Assembly: GCA_900618425.1 (NCBI GenBank)
Contig: UZAN01043233.1
Coordinates: forward strand, 8,334-34,382
DNA length: 26,049 nucleotides
DNA from: Echinostoma caproni
Lineage: Eukaryota > Platyhelminthes > Trematoda > Plagiorchiida > Echinostomatidae
Reading direction: 5' to 3'
In this document: one piece after another, positions 11,596-21,030 of the stretch
Numbering within the stretch: position 1 is the first letter of the stretch
Layout of the letters: each line of letters starts with the position of its first letter
Position numbers and translations under genes: made by a program
The notes under the pieces: model-generated
The model's input: only the letters and a program-made list of their open reading frames with translations
What the model was told of the DNA's origin: nothing
Databases searched by the model: none

Positions 11596-11745
11596 TTGAT
11601 AGAATGGGTGCGGTGTTGAATCCCGCGAAAGCAAAGCTCTCTACCACAAAAGTTGGTTGACTGTGGCGGGGTTCAAGCCTAGTGATCCAAAGCACGCCAG
11701 TGAGAGCGAGTTGCATCGTTACTCCATAAATAAGCTGAAGCGTTA
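11596..11745 (-). mobile_element. Decayed SINE copy (same family as 18682-18957 and 20748-21030)
   Basis: Read on the minus strand, this segment aligns with the first half of the two better SINE copies. It has CGTGCTTTGGA, then a changed variable-arm region, then GGCTTGAACCCCGCCAC in the B-box position, followed by CCAACTTTTGTGGTAGAGAG, AGCTTTGCTTTCG and GGATTCAACACCG. The A-box region is eroded (GCAACTCGCTCTCACTGG). The 3' half of the family is missing, so this is a truncated or heavily decayed copy, older than the other two. Confidence 0.7.
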
Positions 11746-12030
11746 CTCGAGTTGCGCAAGAACAAAGCTGACAGGATAGGACGAAATCATCGAGTATCAT
11801 TCACCAGTAGAAATCAAGGGAAATGTGAATGGAATCACACGGAAGACACTGAGATTCAAGGCCTCAACAATTCAGTCACCATTTATTTTAATCCAAATGA
11901 AACGAAGCAACCGCCCTTTCGAATCTGAGACACTAATTGACACAAATTCTAGGGAAAACTCGCCAAAGGAAGACAGATTACACGCCATGTGGTAGAGCCC
12001 GGATACCTCTATAAGTTGGGTCTGTGGTCT
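11746..12030. other. Non-coding stretch, nothing seen
   Basis: No gene, repeat or motif that I can support. Confidence 0.5.
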
Positions 12031-12039
12031 AATTTGAAA

Positions 12040-12115
12040 ATAGCAGAGAACCGCGGATTAGTTAGCAGCGTAGGTGGTGTCCTCGTGTGGGATCAAATCC
12101 CAGTGTGGCCATAGA
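12040..12115 (+). mobile_element. tRNA-like relic, possible second SINE family
   Basis: The segment ends with GTGGGATCAAATCCCAGTG (about 12096-12114). This looks like a tRNA T arm: TGGG and CCCA can pair around a seven-base loop, and GGATCAAATCC fits the Pol III B box with one or two changes. Upstream, GGATTAGTTAGCAGCG could be a degraded A-box region. No complete cloverleaf is visible, so a working tRNA gene is unlikely. The sequence differs from the main SINE family. Confidence 0.3.
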
Positions 12116-13084
12116 TCTAATCTATAAAATGATCTATTTTCGTTAAATCAGTGAGTGAATCGATTAGTCAACAAGTGGGATTTTGTGTTTCAATCTTCGA
12201 ACATTCACTTGACTGCCAGGACAAAATCAGAGCATAAAACTGAGAGAAGATGGAGGTGAAACGCTCGGAGATGAGGTAGAGAGCGCTGAACTGCATTACA
12301 CAATGATCAAACGTTTATGATTGAACATGAGAGAACAGAACCATAGACGTGACAATATCGGATGGTGTTCAACAAGGCTAGGACTAGACTGCGATAATGA
12401 GAGGAAGTGAAATATACAAAAAATCTTGTAACAAAATACGATGATAAGAGTAGGAAAATGGAGCACTGATATTTTCATTAGAAAAACTACATCTGATTGG
12501 AGGGAAATCACGGTAATCACAGAGAAGTACACTCGATCTAGAGTGCAGACTGCATCGGGAGGGGGAAAAAGTTCATCCCTGCTGTGATTAGACACTTAGA
12601 TTCTGAACAGCGGGGATACGTCAGGGGATCGAAAACATAATGTTCATCCCGGTAAGTATTCTCCACTGATTAGAGGTTCGTCGAAGTATTAAATTCAAGT
12701 GCATTCATATTTCATAACTTTTTCCAGAAAAGGTGAACAAACATCGGACTAAGAATGGGATTACNCAAAATGCACGAAAGGGAAACAAGGTAAGACGGAA
12801 AAATATTATTGATCATCCCAAGTTGAAAGTCGACAGTTATATGAGAGCATATATATTTTCATAAAAACAACCCTTTTTTGCAACACCGGATGATTTTTGG
12901 ATGGACAGCTCTTTCAGAACCATTGAAGAATCAATACTATGATTTGATGTTTTGTAGATGGATTAGGTGCTATTAACAACAACAAACGTGACTTGAGCGT
13001 CCTTATGGAACGTTTCATAATACGTAGTGGAGAAAGAGTTCGGTTGTCGTATAAAGATTCAAAGGTTGTATCAATCCATACAAA
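12116..13084. other. Non-coding stretch before the assembly gap
   Basis: No gene I can support. The minus strand is open for 99 codons (12595-12296), with a hydrophobic run that resembles low-complexity translated AT-rich DNA. One N lies at 12766. Confidence 0.5.
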
Positions 13085-13763
13085 NNNNNNNNNNNNNNNN
13101 NNNNNNNNNNNNNNNNNNNNNNNNNNNNNNNNNNNNNNNNNNNNNNNNNNNNNNNNNNNNNNNNNNNNNNNNNNNNNNNNNNNNNNNNNNNNNNNNNNNN
13201 NNNNNNNNNNNNNNNNNNNNNNNNNNNNNNNNNNNNNNNNNNNNNNNNNNNNNNNNNNNNNNNNNNNNNNNNNNNNNNNNNNNNNNNNNNNNNNNNNNNN
13301 NNNNNNNNNNNNNNNNNNNNNNNNNNNNNNNNNNNNNNNNNNNNNNNNNNNNNNNNNNNNNNNNNNNNNNNNNNNNNNNNNNNNNNNNNNNNNNNNNNNN
13401 NNNNNNNNNNNNNNNNNNNNNNNNNNNNNNNNNNNNNNNNNNNNNNNNNNNNNNNNNNNNNNNNNNNNNNNNNNNNNNNNNNNNNNNNNNNNNNNNNNNN
13501 NNNNNNNNNNNNNNNNNNNNNNNNNNNNNNNNNNNNNNNNNNNNNNNNNNNNNNNNNNNNNNNNNNNNNNNNNNNNNNNNNNNNNNNNNNNNNNNNNNNN
13601 NNNNNNNNNNNNNNNNNNNNNNNNNNNNNNNNNNNNNNNNNNNNNNNNNNNNNNNNNNNNNNNNNNNNNNNNNNNNNNNNNNNNNNNNNNNNNNNNNNNN
13701 NNNNNNNNNNNNNNNNNNNNNNNNNNNNNNNNNNNNNNNNNNNNNNNNNNNNNNNNNNNNNNN
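13085..13763. other. Assembly gap (run of N)
   Basis: A run of 679 N bases marks a scaffold gap. The true length may differ. Any open frame drawn through it is an artefact. Exons, including missing ones of the minus-strand TMEM184-like gene, could be hidden here. Confidence 0.99.
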
Positions 13764-15989
13764 GCTGACTCAGTTAGGTGGTTTGCCCGCGAGTCATGAA
13801 AGGCGATCAGTTTGTTTCTGGACTATATCGCGAATAAATACTGCAGTAATTCACCCTGTGACCGCAAACAGAGTTACTCGAGGAGTATCATCCTGCACGT
13901 ACAACAATCCCTGACATGAAAGGTTCGTGAGTTGATCATACACCAAAAAGATTACATTGAGGAGCTGAAAGGAATACCTGAGTTGACTGTGTTCACAGTC
14001 TTTGCTCAATGTCAATGGTCTGCGTGATAAGCATGGCAGATGCAAGAATATCTAACACAATCCAAAAACAGCCAAACGTACACACTCACAAATTCAAACC
14101 AAGCATACCATTCTCACGTGACCGAATACGAATTCAGCGGTAGTTTGGCAACGTATGAGACAGTGTTCCGAATTCGGAATACAGTTCCGGTAGACAAGTT
14201 TTCAGAGGAGAAACGGTAGAATCACGGAGACCATAACCAACGAACGAAAGGGATAATTATTCACACTGCCAATTCCTTCTCCTTTGAGATAAGTGATAAT
14301 AGGTACAACGTGAGCATTAGTCGGAGAAAAAAACAAGGAAATATATTGACAATGATACGCACAGACACAATCGCATGGATGATACCGCACGAGTAGAAGC
14401 CGGGGATTTGAATGCACCAATCAGAATTACTTCTTACTTTCCGATCGAATTCGGAAAAACATGAACTTTAGAAAAAAGATCGTTCAACCAAAATTCAGAT
14501 GAGAATTTTACCTGCATTGCTAAGAAAGCTTTCTCAATCCAAACGACAACCATGTATTCTTTAACCATCCATGTACGATCAAATGTTGTACTATGTCAAA
14601 GGGGTGATGAAATATTTTGTTAAGTTTAATTGATTTCGTTATACTGTGCACGTTCCAACTTTTCAATTTCTCTAAACGTTCCACGAATATCTGTTTTTGA
14701 CCAGATGGAAACATCTGGTTGCCGGGTGCAACTATGCTAGTCGTCAGCAATGATGAGGTGATTCGAAACATATATCCCAATCGATCAGAGGAGCATGTGT
14801 TAGGGGCATTGGTTTTTGTTCAACTGCAAGACTACAAGGAAAGTTCGCCACATTAACAAAAATAAGTGAAATGGTCATGCGCTTTGTAAACGGATAGAGC
14901 AGAACCAAGACGAGAAACATAATGCATGTGGAGCGATACAGTTTTGCTAATTGATCTTAACGCAACCGTTTCTCGTTCAGAATTATTAGGGAAAGGCTAT
15001 GGAGGATAACCACATTCTGAATGTACTATCTATAGAAAATCACAGTTGAATAATTTGTGGAAATCACGCGCGACGGATGTCGCGTTTCGCAATCTCACCC
15101 CCGGAAAACAACTGACTACAAAAATATCCTAATGCTTTATAACGCAATCGAACTGAACACTGATACCCTTTATTGTGATCGTCAGAAAATGAATATGATA
15201 TGAAAATGAAGGCATATATTGTTATTATTACTACTATTATTAGTAGGATCACATATCATAGAGTGATAAACTGTAATACAGGCAAACTCCATACTTGAAA
15301 ACACCTGTTGTTGGGCCCCTATTTAAGATGCTTTTATTGTTTATTGCTACCTTGAGGATAAATTGGATCAGTTGGAACTACACAATGGGTCCATCGGTTA
15401 AGAAATTACATTGAATTCGGATGGAAGAAAAGCCCCAAAATAAATCATCACCACGAACCCTAGAAAGATAAGGATGAGGACAGTTCAGGAGGTATGCATG
15501 TGCTTAAAACCGAAAATGCTTGGGGTGCAAACAATTTTACGAGAAGTGAGTGGGCTCAATGCTATCTCTTATTTGCTAGGTGACTAACAAGATCTGCTAG
15601 TGTGAACGTCAACCAGCATCCACCAAGCTACAGATGGCACAGAGAAAAGAAGATTAAATACTGATTCCCTCAAGAACGGCTTCATATCTCCAGACTCTGA
15701 AAGCTGCAATAAGCGCATCTCTTACGCATAAAAATCATACACTGTATTGAGGTCAAAAGGCAAAGAGATTATAGTGGAAACTTTACAAAATCCAGTTGGA
15801 TGCAGATCAGGCCTTGGGTGAAAAATTCGTGGGTTAGAATCACTGACAACTGTGTTAGCAACGCATAAGGAGCGGACAGACAACTTGAGTAATTAGTGAT
15901 CATTTGGGAATACATCGTTACTGAGGAAAACAAACTGAAGGAGATGACCCAACAGGAAACTGTATCATAAGAAATTCACGCCGAACTTC
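13764..15989. other. Non-coding stretch with a trinucleotide run
   Basis: No gene I can support. An imperfect trinucleotide tract (attattactactattattag) lies at about 15225-15245. The minus strand is open at 14780-14520 with a peptide containing VAPGNQMFPSGQKQIFVERL. It looks more balanced than most chance frames, but I find no family and no splice pair. Confidence 0.45.
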
Positions 15990-16329
15990 GGGGTTTGGAT
16001 ATTCAAGACGATCTCCAGCAAAAGATGAACTGACTCCAGTTGAACGATCGCCGTTTTTCGTACAGGTTGTAAGGTTCGATCTTCTGGTCTGGGAAGTCGA
16101 TGCAGTCCAGTGCCCGTGGCTTATACCACTCGATCACCAAGTACTCTGCAGAATTGATCCTATTCAGTTTTCGCCTTAGTTACTTTACATTACATCTGAC
16201 TCCTGGGAGAGGATAAACCGGGTTTATGGATATGCCGAATTGTATCTACCCACGCTCAACGGCAAGATAGGCGCAGATTCAGATCTAACCTGGCATCCAT
16301 TGGCGATTAGCGCAGACGCGGCAGAGGCC
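15990..16329 (-). mobile_element. Probable 3' untranslated region of the adjacent LINE fragment
   Basis: This segment lies directly 3' of the LINE ORF end on the minus strand, and its base composition is richer in G and C than the surroundings. No tandem-repeat or A-rich tail is obvious. The outer boundary at about 15990 is an estimate. It is assigned by position only. Confidence 0.35.
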
Positions 16330-16885
16330 AAGGTTTTTTGTATTTTTGCTTATCGTGTCTAGCCCGGTTTTTAGCTGACCACCGTGTTAACAATGCCAAT
16401 TTGGACAGGGAGGTGGTGTCCAGGCAACTTTCATCAAGTCGTTGTCAAATTTACAAAGTACGTGATCAAACCATTGTAGTCGTCGCCGTTGCGTTAGCGT
16501 TCGCAGCCGTATGAGATTAAAACACCGATTTCTGACTGCTTCACTTGGGAGCTGATCCCTCCATCAAATTCCCAGAATAAGTCTTAGGCACCAGGAATCG
16601 AAATATGATAATCGTCGACAGTCTTCGATTCTACGTGGACAGGTTTTGCAGCTTTACAGTAGGAGAGGACGGACTGCTACAGAGAAAACTCGCATTTTGT
16701 CATTAAGCTGCTAATTTGCGTTCGGAATCTGCTCCATTTGAACACCAATTCGTGTCATTTTTAAATCTCGTTTTCAATTAGTGCAAGTGGATTGAATTTT
16801 TCGAACAAGAGATCATCGGTATGTTGACACAACATTTTTGTTTTGGTGATGTTGTATTGATTGATGTTCATCTCAATAATAAAGG
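16330..16885 (-). mobile_element. Decayed LINE (non-LTR retrotransposon), C-terminal reverse transcriptase ORF
   Basis: On the minus strand a chain of blocks matches the second half of fluke LINE polyproteins in the correct order. MNINQYNITKTKM (16871-16833) corresponds to the GLxINxxKTKxM block after the YADD active site. FSVAVRPLLLYSCKTCPRRI, then CRRLSYFDSWCLRLILGI (near 16590), corresponds to the YGCETWPLR and LRRLSVFDHRCLR blocks. SEAVRNRCF, QRRRLQWFDHVL (near 16470) and HGGQLKTGLDT (near 16370) correspond to the NxEVRRR, LRWFGHVLRM and RGGQLKTWLDT blocks. In-frame stops and frame shifts are present, so it is dead. The fragment is 5' truncated, since the YADD region and everything upstream are absent. 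Downstream sequence to about 15990 is probably its 3' end. The resemblance is strong; the clade (RTE-like versus CR1-like) is not settled. Confidence 0.75.
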
Positions 16886-17005
16886 AGCAAACAATGTGGT
16901 ACATGAGTGAATACTTGTGTCAACTAATGAACAAAGTAATCACTCCCGTATGCCACACGAACACAAACATGGACTCCATATCTCTTTTCGTATGACTGCG
17001 CTTAC

Positions 17006-17126
17006 AATTCTGCAATTGAAAGGCGTCTCCAGTTCGGTTGCTATCAAGGAAATTCGTTTTAACAAATAAGACATGAAGATTCAAGTGAACAGCAGAAAGA
17101 GCAGGCACGAACGAGAGAACTGCCAT
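17006..17126 (-). CDS. Candidate first exon with signal peptide
   Basis: On the minus strand an ATG at 17126 opens MAVLSFVPALSAVHLN. This has the shape of a short signal peptide: a hydrophobic core followed by small residues (ALSA) suited to signal peptidase cleavage. The frame continues through a potential N-glycosylation site (NRT in NFLDSNRTG) to a plausible donor, GAATT then GTAAG, ending the exon at 17006 in phase 1 after 40 codons. No downstream exon was found, and the nearest minus-strand DNA is a LINE relic, so a secreted-protein gene would have to splice across it. Hydrophobic peptides starting with M are common by chance, so the call is weak. Confidence 0.2.
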
Positions 17127-17202
17127 TAGTGATAGTAGGCCAAACAATCACCAAACTTATTCGATAATGAGAGTTCTACTCGGCTGGATGTGAAATTGAA
17201 CT

Positions 17203-17640
17203 ATGCAGGTAATTGTGAATTGTTTAGCGTTCCATTACAGGTTTTCCGTTGCCTTGATCAGGGTCGCCGTACACTCATTTCCTGATGCATTGCTTATACC
17301 ACAAACTTCGGTACTTTCAGTAAGTAGAGTAGCGGCAGAAGTGGGAATGCACGAGTGGANTTCGCCCCTAGTCTCAAAGCAATTCACATTTGAACTCTTT
17401 CGTCATATCATCCTGTGTTTGCGCCTAACAAATCGCAATAATCAAACCGCTATAGGTCGTGGTCAAACCGTTAAAGTCTGTCCCCATCCTGCTCCGAATC
17501 CTTATGAGTGATGCTCAAACCCCACCCTATCAACACCCAACGCAAGTGTTAGACAACTTCGCTATCCTCCAACTTCAAACTAGGCCCAGCCCATGCGGAC
17601 CTTACGCAGTTCACTAATCCTCATTCCAGTCGAGGNNNGG
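17203..17640 (+). mobile_element. Possible upstream part of the plus-strand LINE relic
   Basis: The plus strand is open from 17203 to 17511. In another frame (about 17504-17615) it reads DAQTPPYQHPTQVLDNF. The segment lies directly upstream of the clear endonuclease remnant, and the changes of frame fit a decayed ORF. I cannot match it to specific endonuclease motifs. N bases occur at 17360 and 17636-17638. Confidence 0.25.
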
Positions 17641-17699
17641 GTTCCTATGATAAAACAGTTCAGTTTCCGACTATGAGGCCCTCTGCGCTGAACACGGAT

Positions 17700-18190
17700 T
17701 GTTCTAATCTACCACATTGCCATCAGCCAACGCTGGCGAGGATCGGTTAAAGACTATCATTCTTACTGGTCACCACCCGTGGACACGGACCAGGCGTTGT
17801 TACGAGGCAGATTCTCCATACTCCGAGTAAATAACCGCAGAAAAGCCACCAAAAACGGATGCCCATAATAGTGTCAGAAACGGTTCCAAATCGGCCTTCG
17901 AAGCGAAACTATCTGATCGCCTTTAAGCTCAACCATCATCAGAAGGACCCAGTGAACGTTGGACGACAATCAAGGACGCGATTCCAATATTAATCAAAAC
18001 AATGGTCGATTCTGGTGCACGATCAAAGCAAAAACGATGAATCTCCCTTTCCTCGGCTGTCGTGATGGACGCTTGCAAAGCCATTTCTTCTTCAACAAAG
18101 CGTGCAAATCCCTTGAACGTCAGTTCAACAGTCTGAGGAATGACGGACAGAAGTGCAAAGTTACAAAATCAAGATGGAATTGTTGATCGT
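17700..18190 (+). mobile_element. Decayed LINE, end of endonuclease domain and linker to reverse transcriptase
   Basis: From 17710 one frame reads YHIAISQRWRGSVKDYHSYW, then PPVDTDQALLRGRFS. This matches the last part of the EEP-fold endonuclease of fluke LINEs, which I recall as DHIAISxRWRGSVxDCRSFW followed by VDSDHALVRGRF. The final catalytic SDH is TDQ here (17785-17793), so the conserved active-site histidine is lost. After frame changes come SAFEAKLSDR (near 17897) and SERWTTIKDAI (near 17952), then DACKAIS, and finally RQFNSLRNDGQKCKVTKSRW (near 18118-18180). These fit the linker that follows the endonuclease (blocks like FWxxLKDAL and QLRNSLRxDRExWW). The relic cannot be active. It runs in the opposite direction to the LINE at 16330-16885, so these are two insertions or an inverted rearrangement. 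Confidence 0.72.
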
Positions 18191-18351
18191 TGCTGGTTTA
18201 CTAATGGTGACCATGTAGTAATGACAAACAGTGATAGCAAAGTTCACGGACGCTTGTGATATTTTCGTCTCATATGGTTGACCAATTCAAGTTCCAAAGC
18301 TACTATGGCCGATTATTTAAGCTAAGTAGTCGTTCTTCCCCGTATTACAGC

Positions 18352-18480
18352 TTACCTGTGGGCAAATGCCCTAGTGAAGCACAAAAACGGTGAACGGTAG
18401 AAAAAAAGGAAATTCCACGTTCGCTGATGGGGAACGGCAATCTAAGTGCGGGAACATGGAGTGGTCAATGTTTTGGTGTA
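18352..18480 (-). mobile_element. Decayed 3' half of a SINE copy
   Basis: On the plus strand, cgctgatggggaacggc and then aatctaagtgcggg, aacatggagtggtcaat (18423-18470) align with cagtgatggaaaccgataac, ctaagccccggg and acttggactggtaaac in the SINE at 20748-21030. A further short match (gcaaatgccctagtgaagcac, near 18363) fits the next block towards the 3' end, separated by about 40 extra bases. Only the 3' half is recognisable. It lies inverted relative to the SINE at 18682. Confidence 0.55.
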
Positions 18481-18681
18481 AAGCAAACTTCATTGTCACC
18501 CGGCTCGGTATCGAGCGATACGTGCAATAGGATGCATAAGAAACGAAGCCTTATGTAGAGCATCACTCCTAAGTTCAGGTTTCATGTTACCGGTTACCAG
18601 TAGTGAAAAGGCGGTGGAGCTTATTATGTTGACTGTTTATCACACATTGATGCCCAGACACAAATAAAATATTATAATAAT

Positions 18682-18957
18682 GGGTGGTGGTGCCGCAGCG
18701 GTTTACTCGCCGTCACAAGCGTGCTTTGGACCCTATGGTCCGAGGTTCGAGCCCCGCCACGGGCACGCGACTTTGGTGGTAGGCAGCTCTGCTGCCGTCC
18801 GGTTAAACACCACACCTAGCCTATCGGTGCTTTATGTGGTTCGCCACTCCAAGTCAAGGGGCTTAGGTTGCCGCTTACCATCACTGAATACCAGGTCCGC
18901 GTGACTATGGGGCTTCCCCCCCCTGCAGTTAAACACACTCATGAGTGCAATAAAAAA
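18682..18957 (+). mobile_element. tRNA-derived SINE, near-complete copy
   Basis: The element starts with GGGTGGTGGTGCCGCAGCGG, which contains a Pol III A box one base off the consensus TRGCNNAGYGG. It carries GGTTCGAGCCC (about 18743-18753), a B box one base off GGTTCGANTCC. Between them, GGACC-CTAT-GGTCC forms a perfect five-pair hairpin in the position of a long variable arm. After the head comes a non-tRNA body of about 170 bases, shared with the copy at 20748-21030, and then a 3' hairpin (CACTCATGAGTG, 18936-18947) and an A-rich tail (aataaaaaaacg). Pol III would transcribe it, and retrotransposition would need a partner LINE. No clear target-site duplication was found. The head could be mistaken for a tRNA gene, but no full cloverleaf is present. 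Confidence 0.85.
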
Positions 18958-19925
18958 ACGATAACATTGGATGAAACAAACATGAAAAACATGGCGAAGA
19001 ACAATACCGAGTCCTGTTTTTTACCCTTGATTATTTTGTCCCCAAACGCACTGAGGTAAATGACGGTTGAGTTTTAGCGAGAAATTAAATGCTTAATAAT
19101 ACCGGTTTAACACGCAAAGGCAACGCATTATGCATGCTATTGAAAAACCTGAGAAATATAACTGTTTTTTAACAAAGCATGCCCACCGACCTCCATGACG
19201 GCTCAAATCCCTGCATATAGTTATGACACACCATTCCACACAGGGTTCTCTGTCAAAGACCTTCGGATAGGGCGATTTGTTGTATGGATCAGATGACAAA
19301 TTTTTACGCACGGTGGTGAGTGACTTATTGCGTGCCGATGGTGATCCGATTGCAGTTTTATAACCGGACTTCCAGTGGATCCAGTGCAGCGTTTTACGTC
19401 CCATTTACCCGACACGCTCATGTTTTAAAATATCTTTCATAGATTCGTTCCTTAAAGAACCACGCGAATGTGATAGGCCACGGTGTCGTCGGTATCATCA
19501 TTCCAGAGTACACTCCTTGCGTTTGAGCAAAAAGGAAGCCGCATGATTTCTTCCGGCAAACGCTTTTAACCGCCTCAGCTACGGTTAGATAAGATTAGCC
19601 TGCCTGCTGTGCGGTTCCCAGGGCTACGGCTGCTGCCCATTAGAAATAAGCCTATCAGAAGCTCAATTGAGAACGGAGTGTCGGGTGGAGGCCAATATCT
19701 GCAGAGATGCCCCAGGAGTATACAATAGTGCTTCCAGTAACCTCAAGTTAACAATGGATTACATGGCATGACTTTGGCCATTAGTGTTGCCACAATACCA
19801 TATTATATAACGTTCATTCGTCCCTGTCAACTATAGATTTGGTTTTGATAAATCTTTAGAGATTTATTTATAAAGAAAAGTGTTTAAGGTTCTAGTCAGA
19901 GGCTGAGAAGCAAATTTGGTAAAAA
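18958..19925. other. Non-coding stretch, nothing firm
   Basis: No gene I can support. The minus strand is open for about 100 codons at 19404-19093, and an overlapping shorter frame exists; neither carries a known motif. A G+C-richer patch at 19565-19700 has no recognisable content. A ten-base A run lies at about 19922-19931. Confidence 0.45.
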
Positions 19926-19929
19926 AAAA

Positions 19930-20420
19930 ACAGGGTTATTGTGTGTGTATCTCAACGACCGCGCAAGTAAGGCTTGTTTAAACAACCATAATTTTACACA
20001 TTCATGCGGCCATTGTGGTCAATATGTTTTGGCTGCCCTTTTAGATGGAGTAGAGGGAAATACCGGAATGCTGGGAGTAAATCAACATGGAGAATTCATA
20101 CAGATTAACGTTGCGAAATATGTCGTTAGTTTGGCGTGTGTGTGTGTGTTAGACAGAAATAGCTTCAAGTGCGATTGTTTTTGATGGAACATAGAATCCA
20201 ATGTATAGCTGCACTATTAAATTTGTACTACCGTGACCTGCCTCTTAGGGAACTGAGAAACGAAATAAGTAGCAAATATTTCCTCCATGAAGATACCCAG
20301 TTTGATCTTAGATTAACTGATGATAATGTGACTAAAGGAAGTTTACGTCTTTATTATAGCAATACCGTTATCAGTGAAAGGAGTATATCCTCAAAACATC
20401 GTGCAAACAGAATGGTTTAG
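19930..20420 (+). other. Possible coding island, two frames, function unknown
   Basis: Two adjacent plus-strand frames have unusually protein-like composition. The first (19939-20184) contains KACLNNHNFTHSCGHCGQYV, then LAALLDGVEGNTGMLG and VNQHGEFIQINVAKYV, before passing through a GT microsatellite near 20137. The second begins with an ATG at 20184 and reads MEHRIQCIAALLNLYYRDLP, then LRELRNEISSKYF, ending with a stop at 20420. Lengths are within chance expectation, and no family is recognised. The paired cysteines (CGHC) are suggestive but not diagnostic. It could be a decayed gene or transposon ORF. Confidence 0.2.
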
Positions 20421-20747
20421 GCAAATACTGAAAACTCTGAAGCGAGATGTCTATTCACTATCGGTCCAAGAGATGTCATTTGAGACCCATATTTCGAGCA
20501 TATTCCAATAGACAAATTGATCATAGGGTATTTTTAATGGACGAAAGGCGAGAAAGTATACTAGTGAGGAAATAAATAAACAAATAATTTACCAAAACAA
20601 GCAAAGACAATACTGCGAATGTAGTACCACCACGACCATCACGACTAGAAGCTATCAGTCAAGCAGTCAAGTAGTAGGAAAGAGCCATATATTGATTGAT
20701 GCTACTTGTCCACTTGAGATGGAAAAAATAAAACAGACCATTATTTC
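20421..20747. other. Non-coding AT-rich stretch
   Basis: No gene, hairpin or repeat that I can support. It is A-rich on the plus strand (for example aggaaataaataaacaaataa near 20570). Confidence 0.5.
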
Positions 20748-21030
20748 AATTCTTCATTACACACTTCCGTGTGATGAACAGCAGACAGGGTAAACCCCAT
20801 AGTCACGAAGACCTGCTGTTCAGTGATGGAAACCGATAACCTAAGCCCCGGGACTTGGACTGGTAAACCACATAAGGCCCCGATAGGTTAGTCATGGTAT
20901 TGAACCGGACGGAAGCAAAGCTGCCTACCACCAAAGTTGGGTGGCGGTGGCGGGGCTCGAACCTCGGACCATAGGGTCCAAAGCACGCTTGTGACAGCGA
21001 CTAAACCACTGTGCCACCATCACCACCACC
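20748..21030 (-). mobile_element. tRNA-derived SINE, best-preserved copy
   Basis: Read on the minus strand from 21030, the element opens with GGTGGTGGTGATGG. It has a perfect A box TGGCACAGTGG (about 21017-21007) and the B box GGTTCGAGCCC. The hairpin GGACC-CTAT-GGTCC lies between them, identical to the plus-strand copy at 18682. The body continues collinearly with that copy (blocks such as AACTTTGGTGGTAGGCAGCT, GGGGCTTAGGTT, CCATCACTGAA and GTGACTATGGGG). The 3' part contains CACACGGAAGTGTG (20773-20760), a five-pair hairpin with a GGAA loop, followed by an A-rich tail. The intact A box suggests this is the youngest of the four copies. The minus strand upstream is open to 21300, but that frame partly reads the SINE and is probably meaningless. 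Confidence 0.87.

Noticed and set aside
12993..13914. Two long plus-strand open frames spanning the N run
   Set aside because: They consist almost entirely of unknown bases, so the open length is an artefact of the assembly gap.
18682..18760. A functional tRNA gene
   Set aside because: The boxes are present but no full cloverleaf folds, and the same sequence with a shared body recurs at 20748-21030. It is the head of a SINE.
19939..20184. Resemblance of the first frame to the C-terminus of phosphofructokinase
   Set aside because: Only spaced hydrophobic residues agree. No diagnostic motif matches, and the rest of the enzyme is absent.
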